Shown here: positions 35,136-37,708 of the stretch, in pieces
Layout of the letters: each line of letters begins with the position of its first letter
Position numbering within the stretch: position 1 is the first letter of the stretch
Origin: a virus
Reading direction: 5' to 3' (one strand)
IMG/VR virus record: IMGVR_UViG_3300035698_015117
Coordinates: 1-37,708 of that record
Length of the DNA stretch: 37,708 nt
Translations under genes and position numbers: made by a program
Notes under the pieces: model-generated
Database searches by the model: none
What the model saw: the letters and a program-made list of their open reading frames with translations, nothing else
Told to the model about the DNA's origin: nothing

Positions 35136-36960
35136 CTAACAATCGTTCTATCTGATCTTGTACCACTGGTCTAACATCATCGATGTCAACCGCACCTCGG
35201 CTAATTTGACTGATTACCCATTCAATATACTCATCATCCTGAGCCAACGTATCGTCGATGCGAGATTGTTCTAGCTCGATCCACTTAACACCATTCCATT
35301 TATATGGACGGTTAGGGTAGGCGTCAACTTTAAGAAAGACATCACCACGCTGAGGATCTGAGGGAAATATAGTACCAAAGCTGGCGTGAGTTGACTCTTT
35401 TGAGTTATCAGCGTCTGCCGCAGCCTCTATGGCGTGCCTACGTGCCACCGGCGAGGCTGCTTGAATCCTAGTAGTTTGAGATCCTTTCCCCGCTATGACG
35501 GTATCTTCGCTGGTTTCATAGGATTCATTTTGTCGTGGCGTCAGACGTGGCGTCGAGGGAGGCTCCGCATACTCTGGCTCAGATGGCTTCGTCGGCTCTT
35601 CCAGCTGGACCGGAGAATCTAGGGTGGAGATTGAATCATCGTCGATTACTGACTGAAAGACATGTCGATCTAATACCGGCTCCTCTGGACCCTCGAAATC
35701 GGGAGTTCGATCTTTAGATGACCACTCTTCATCTTCAATAGCTTCTTTCTCGATTCGGACCGGCGCAGCTGATATAATACCACCAGTAGCAGCCAAGATC
35801 ATCATGATTGCTAACGGATCAAATACCCCAACCAAAATTAGAATCAACCACTGTACTGATCGCTCGATCACATCACGGTCAGCAGACCCGTACACCATCT
35901 CAGCAATATAACGAATAGGACCAACTTCTGCTTCTATGTCTCGGATCACACTCTCTAATTCAAATTTCTCATCTAAGAGTTCTTCTTCTCGAATGTCAGC
36001 TGCTGAGATGCTCGATCGTTGTTCACTAATACTATCAGCGATTTCAGTAGACTCGGTCTGCCCAAGTTGAGAGCTAAGAGAACGAATAAGTTCCAAGCTT
36101 TGTGAAACTTGGCTGTCTGCCGCCTGTTGTAAACGTGTTATTTCAGCCTGAGCATCTTGAATAATTTGATTTTGAGCAGAAGAAGTACGGTCAACGGCGG
36201 TACGTAATACGGCTATTCTGCTTTCTAAGTCTAGTCTAAAAGCCGCAATAGCACTCTGGGTTTGATTGCCTAGAATACCATCTGCAGAACCGGTCAACAA
36301 TCCTTGGTTGATTAAATCCTGTTGAACCTGTTCGATCTGGCCCCGGTTGATCGAGTCATTAAATTCAGATAATTGTCTCTCAAGCTCTGTTAGCTCTGTT
36401 AGAGAAGATCCAGTTTCAGTCTCTATGCGTGATCGTGCGTCCTGAATAATCTGATTTTGAGAGTCCAGTCCTGGCTGGATTCTCTGATAGGCAGCATCAA
36501 CTCGTGCTTGTTCACGATCAATCTGTCTCTGTGTCGCAGCATCAGCGCCAGTCTCGCCACTCTCCAACTCATCAATACGAGTCTCTGCTCTTTCTCTATC
36601 TTCATTGAGTCTGAGCAATTCATCGTCAATTCTATCAATACGTGCTTGGGTCTCTTGGCCTACTGCGTCTTGTTGAATGTGCGCTTTGCTTAAGAAGCCA
36701 AAGATGCCCATACTGCTGATAAGCATCAGCACCACTACTGCCGGAGTCATATACACCTTCATCCAGAATCGAGCACGAGCCCAATTCAAATGTAGCCAGA
36801 CGGCAGCGGTAACCTTAGCTAGCTCGAGAGAACCAGCCATCAGTACAATGCTCCAAAATGAGCCACTGAATATCGCAGTTAACCCAATTATACTGTAGTA
36901 CGCACTCATCACACTGATAATGCCGGCGACGAAAAGCGTAAATATATTGAAGAATCTCAT
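35122..36960 (-). CDS. Large membrane-anchored coiled-coil protein with peptidoglycan-binding-like motif
   Basis: In this 612-residue protein, N-terminal membrane segments lie at about 4-27, 32-56 and 72-92; a long coiled coil spans about 100-345; a fourth membrane segment is at 370-398 (WLILILVGVFDPLAIMMILA). QVQQDLINQGLLTGSADGIL (211-230), then GNQTQSAIAAFR, matches PG_binding_1 repeats (LQxxLxxxGLLxxxxDGIxGxxTxxAIxxFQ). The motif QNQIIQDA recurs at 169 and 263, on both sides of it. A disordered acidic stretch and a small C-terminal domain (GDVFLKVDAYPNRPYKWNG) follow. Bracketed by membrane segments, the coil probably lies in the periplasm against the wall. Role unknown. Confidence 0.65.
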   Translation of the reverse strand: MRFFNIFTLFVAGIISVMSAYYSIIGLTAIFSGSFWSIVLMAGSLELAKVTAAVWLHLNWARARFWMKVYMTPAVVVLMLISSMGIFGFLSKAHIQQDAVGQETQARIDRIDDELLRLNEDRERAETRIDELESGETGADAATQRQIDREQARVDAAYQRIQPGLDSQNQIIQDARSRIETETGSSLTELTELERQLSEFNDSINRGQIEQVQQDLINQGLLTGSADGILGNQTQSAIAAFRLDLESRIAVLRTAVDRTSSAQNQIIQDAQAEITRLQQAADSQVSQSLELIRSLSSQLGQTESTEIADSISEQRSSISAADIREEELLDEKFELESVIRDIEAEVGPIRYIAEMVYGSADRDVIERSVQWLILILVGVFDPLAIMMILAATGGIISAAPVRIEKEAIEDEEWSSKDRTPDFEGPEEPVLDRHVFQSVIDDDSISTLDSPVQLEEPTKPSEPEYAEPPSTPRLTPRQNESYETSEDTVIAGKGSQTTRIQAASPVARRHAIEAAADADNSKESTHASFGTIFPSDPQRGDVFLKVDAYPNRPYKWNGVKWIELEQSRIDDTLAQDDEYIEWVISQISRGAVDIDDVRPVVQDQIERLLDDTK

Positions 36961-36971
36961 AGAGGTACTTA

Positions 36972-37235
36972 TCAGGTTCCTGCTAGATCGATGCCGCTAA
37001 CGTTCTCTATTCGAAAACTGCGCCATGCTTTTAATTCAGGTACCCATACACTCATAACCTCAATCCGGCTCTCTTTGATCTTGCGCTCGACCACTGGATT
37101 GGCCACTGGTTGCGGAACAATCGCAGGATCCAACGTACATCGCATCACTCGTTCGGTGCCGTCAATTTTGGTAAATGTAACATCACATACGCCGTTCACC
37201 AAGCTTTCATGCAGGTATTCTCTTGTATATTTCAT
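36972..37235 (-). CDS. DUF2693-like SH3-barrel protein
   Basis: The 87-residue protein has DVTFTKIDGTERVMRCTLDP and VWVPELKAWRSFRIENVSGI, the pattern of DUF2693 (WYL/SH3-like barrel), frequent in marine phages. Likely nucleic-acid or protein binding; unproven. AGAGGAC precedes the ATG at 37235. Confidence 0.75.
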   Translation of the reverse strand: MKYTREYLHESLVNGVCDVTFTKIDGTERVMRCTLDPAIVPQPVANPVVERKIKESRIEVMSVWVPELKAWRSFRIENVSGIDLAGT

Positions 37236-37247
37236 AGGGTGTCCTCT

Positions 37248-37403
37248 CTAATAATCCAAACCGTTAACATCTTTGTCTTTTCTACGTCGTTTAATAATAG
37301 CACCGAGTAACTGATTTTTCAGTGCAATAGCTTGATCAAACTTTCGATTCAATAATAGACTATAGTATTTGAGTCGTTTCTTCAAGAATTTTTTTCTCTT
37401 CAT
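37248..37403 (-). CDS. Small very basic protein
   Basis: A 51-residue protein, MKRKKFLKKRLKYYSLLLNR, ending KRRRKDKDVNGLDY. AGGA lies 7 nt before the ATG at 37403, which overlaps the upstream stop (ATGA). The charge suggests nucleic-acid binding; no family known. Confidence 0.6.
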   Translation of the reverse strand: MKRKKFLKKRLKYYSLLLNRKFDQAIALKNQLLGAIIKRRRKDKDVNGLDY

Positions 37404-37708
37404 TCTGATTTCCTAAACTGTTGTAATAATAGCACATTCGCCACGTTATTATTGATTAGCGTATTTTCCATCGTTTGAGTATACGAATCTTCACTTATTT
37501 TATGCGGCAAGTATTGCTCATTATCAGTTACTAACGAGAGTGTCCAACGACTGAATCCTGCTCGCAGGAGATACTCTCCTAATTCCACTAGATGCTCGAT
37601 ATTATCCCGTTGAAGAACGGTATTACAATGGAGACTGAATCCATGTTCTTTGAATAACCGTACATTCTTTTCAATAGTATCCCACCGACTGTGTCTTCTA
37701 ATTCGGTC
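37400..37708 (-). CDS. Partial radical-SAM-like protein (C-terminal part)
   Basis: The frame is open from the right edge; 102 residues plus stop are visible. RWDTIEKNVRLFKEHGFSLH followed by CNTVLQRDNIEHLVELGEYL matches the later barrel strands of radical-SAM enzymes (W-x-x-xxxNI-x-x-L...xTVxxxNxxxLxEL). The CxxxCxxC motif would lie outside the window. Substrate unknown. Confidence 0.55.
   Translation of the reverse strand, partial: DRIRRHSRWDTIEKNVRLFKEHGFSLHCNTVLQRDNIEHLVELGEYLLRAGFSRWTLSLVTDNEQYLPHKISEDSYTQTMENTLINNNVANVLLLQQFRKSE

Noticed and set aside
36972-37235. MKYTREYLHE start resembling a capsid-targeting leader (L-H-E)
   Set aside because: The same opening belongs to the DUF2693-type domain itself, which begins right there, so no separate leader exists.
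1-37708. CRISPR array, insertion sequence or prophage integrase
   Set aside because: No regularly spaced repeats, transposase or integrase motifs, or att-like duplications were seen on either strand.

Overview
The window looks like a piece of a large, lytic, T4-type marine myovirus (Tevenvirinae/cyanophage/pelagiphage-like). The signs are a gp44-type clamp-loader ATPase, a gp31/GroES-like co-chaperonin, PhoH, MazG, ThyX, a DexA-like exonuclease, Hsp20, phage ribosomal protein bS21, a 3TM holin-like protein, tail-fibre and Ig-domain virion proteins, and recurrent T4-type late promoter cores (TAAATA). Almost everything is on the minus strand in tightly overlapping cistrons. Only PhoH and a membrane-anchored serine protease are on the plus strand. 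The host is not identifiable. A DUF1127 protein and strong sigma70-type promoters (TTGACa/t, N17-18, TAtaxT-like) suggest a proteobacterial host, and DUF1127 is most common in Alphaproteobacteria.

Layout. (i) 1-3735: four proteins (partial amidoligase-like, NMN adenylyltransferase, KxDG nucleotidyltransferase, DUF6513/adenylate-kinase-like fusion). Each starts with a short leader ending in an (I/L)-x-E site, like T4 capsid-targeting sequences. An Acb1-like 2H phosphoesterase (possible anti-CBASS) sits among them. I read this as candidate head-packaged, ejected cargo. (ii) 3768-5739: small virion-like and unknown proteins. (iii) 5732-8865: clpA and dnaJ behind an early-type promoter. (iv) 8869-10337: holin-like and conserved virion-associated proteins. 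(v) 10494-14953: PhoH, clamp loader, co-chaperonin, an isolated PolIII-alpha-like fragment and MazG. (vi) 14955-21932: tail-fibre module with assembly chaperone. (vii) 22018-25469: HtrA-like protease, A-type Fe-S carrier, amidinotransferase-like enzyme, small membrane proteins and a CAU tRNA. (viii) 25469-33744: mainly early genes from several sigma70-like promoters (DUF2958, DUF1127, UvdE, HNH nuclease, methyltransferase, ThyX, DexA-like nuclease, ClpS, Hsp20). (ix) 33764-37708: secreted and membrane proteins, a structured RNA candidate, bS21, a large membrane coiled-coil protein and a partial radical-SAM-like gene.

How the parts may work together (inference): early genes take over proteostasis (ClpS with ClpA, DnaJ, Hsp20, GroES-like), nucleotide supply (ThyX, MazG), DNA turnover and repair (DexA-like, UvdE) and translation (bS21). 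The left-end cluster may deliver NAD-related and nucleotide-manipulating proteins with the DNA, next to a candidate cyclic-nucleotide-degrading enzyme, which would make it an immune-evasion locus. All functions are read from motifs by eye; no database search was run.
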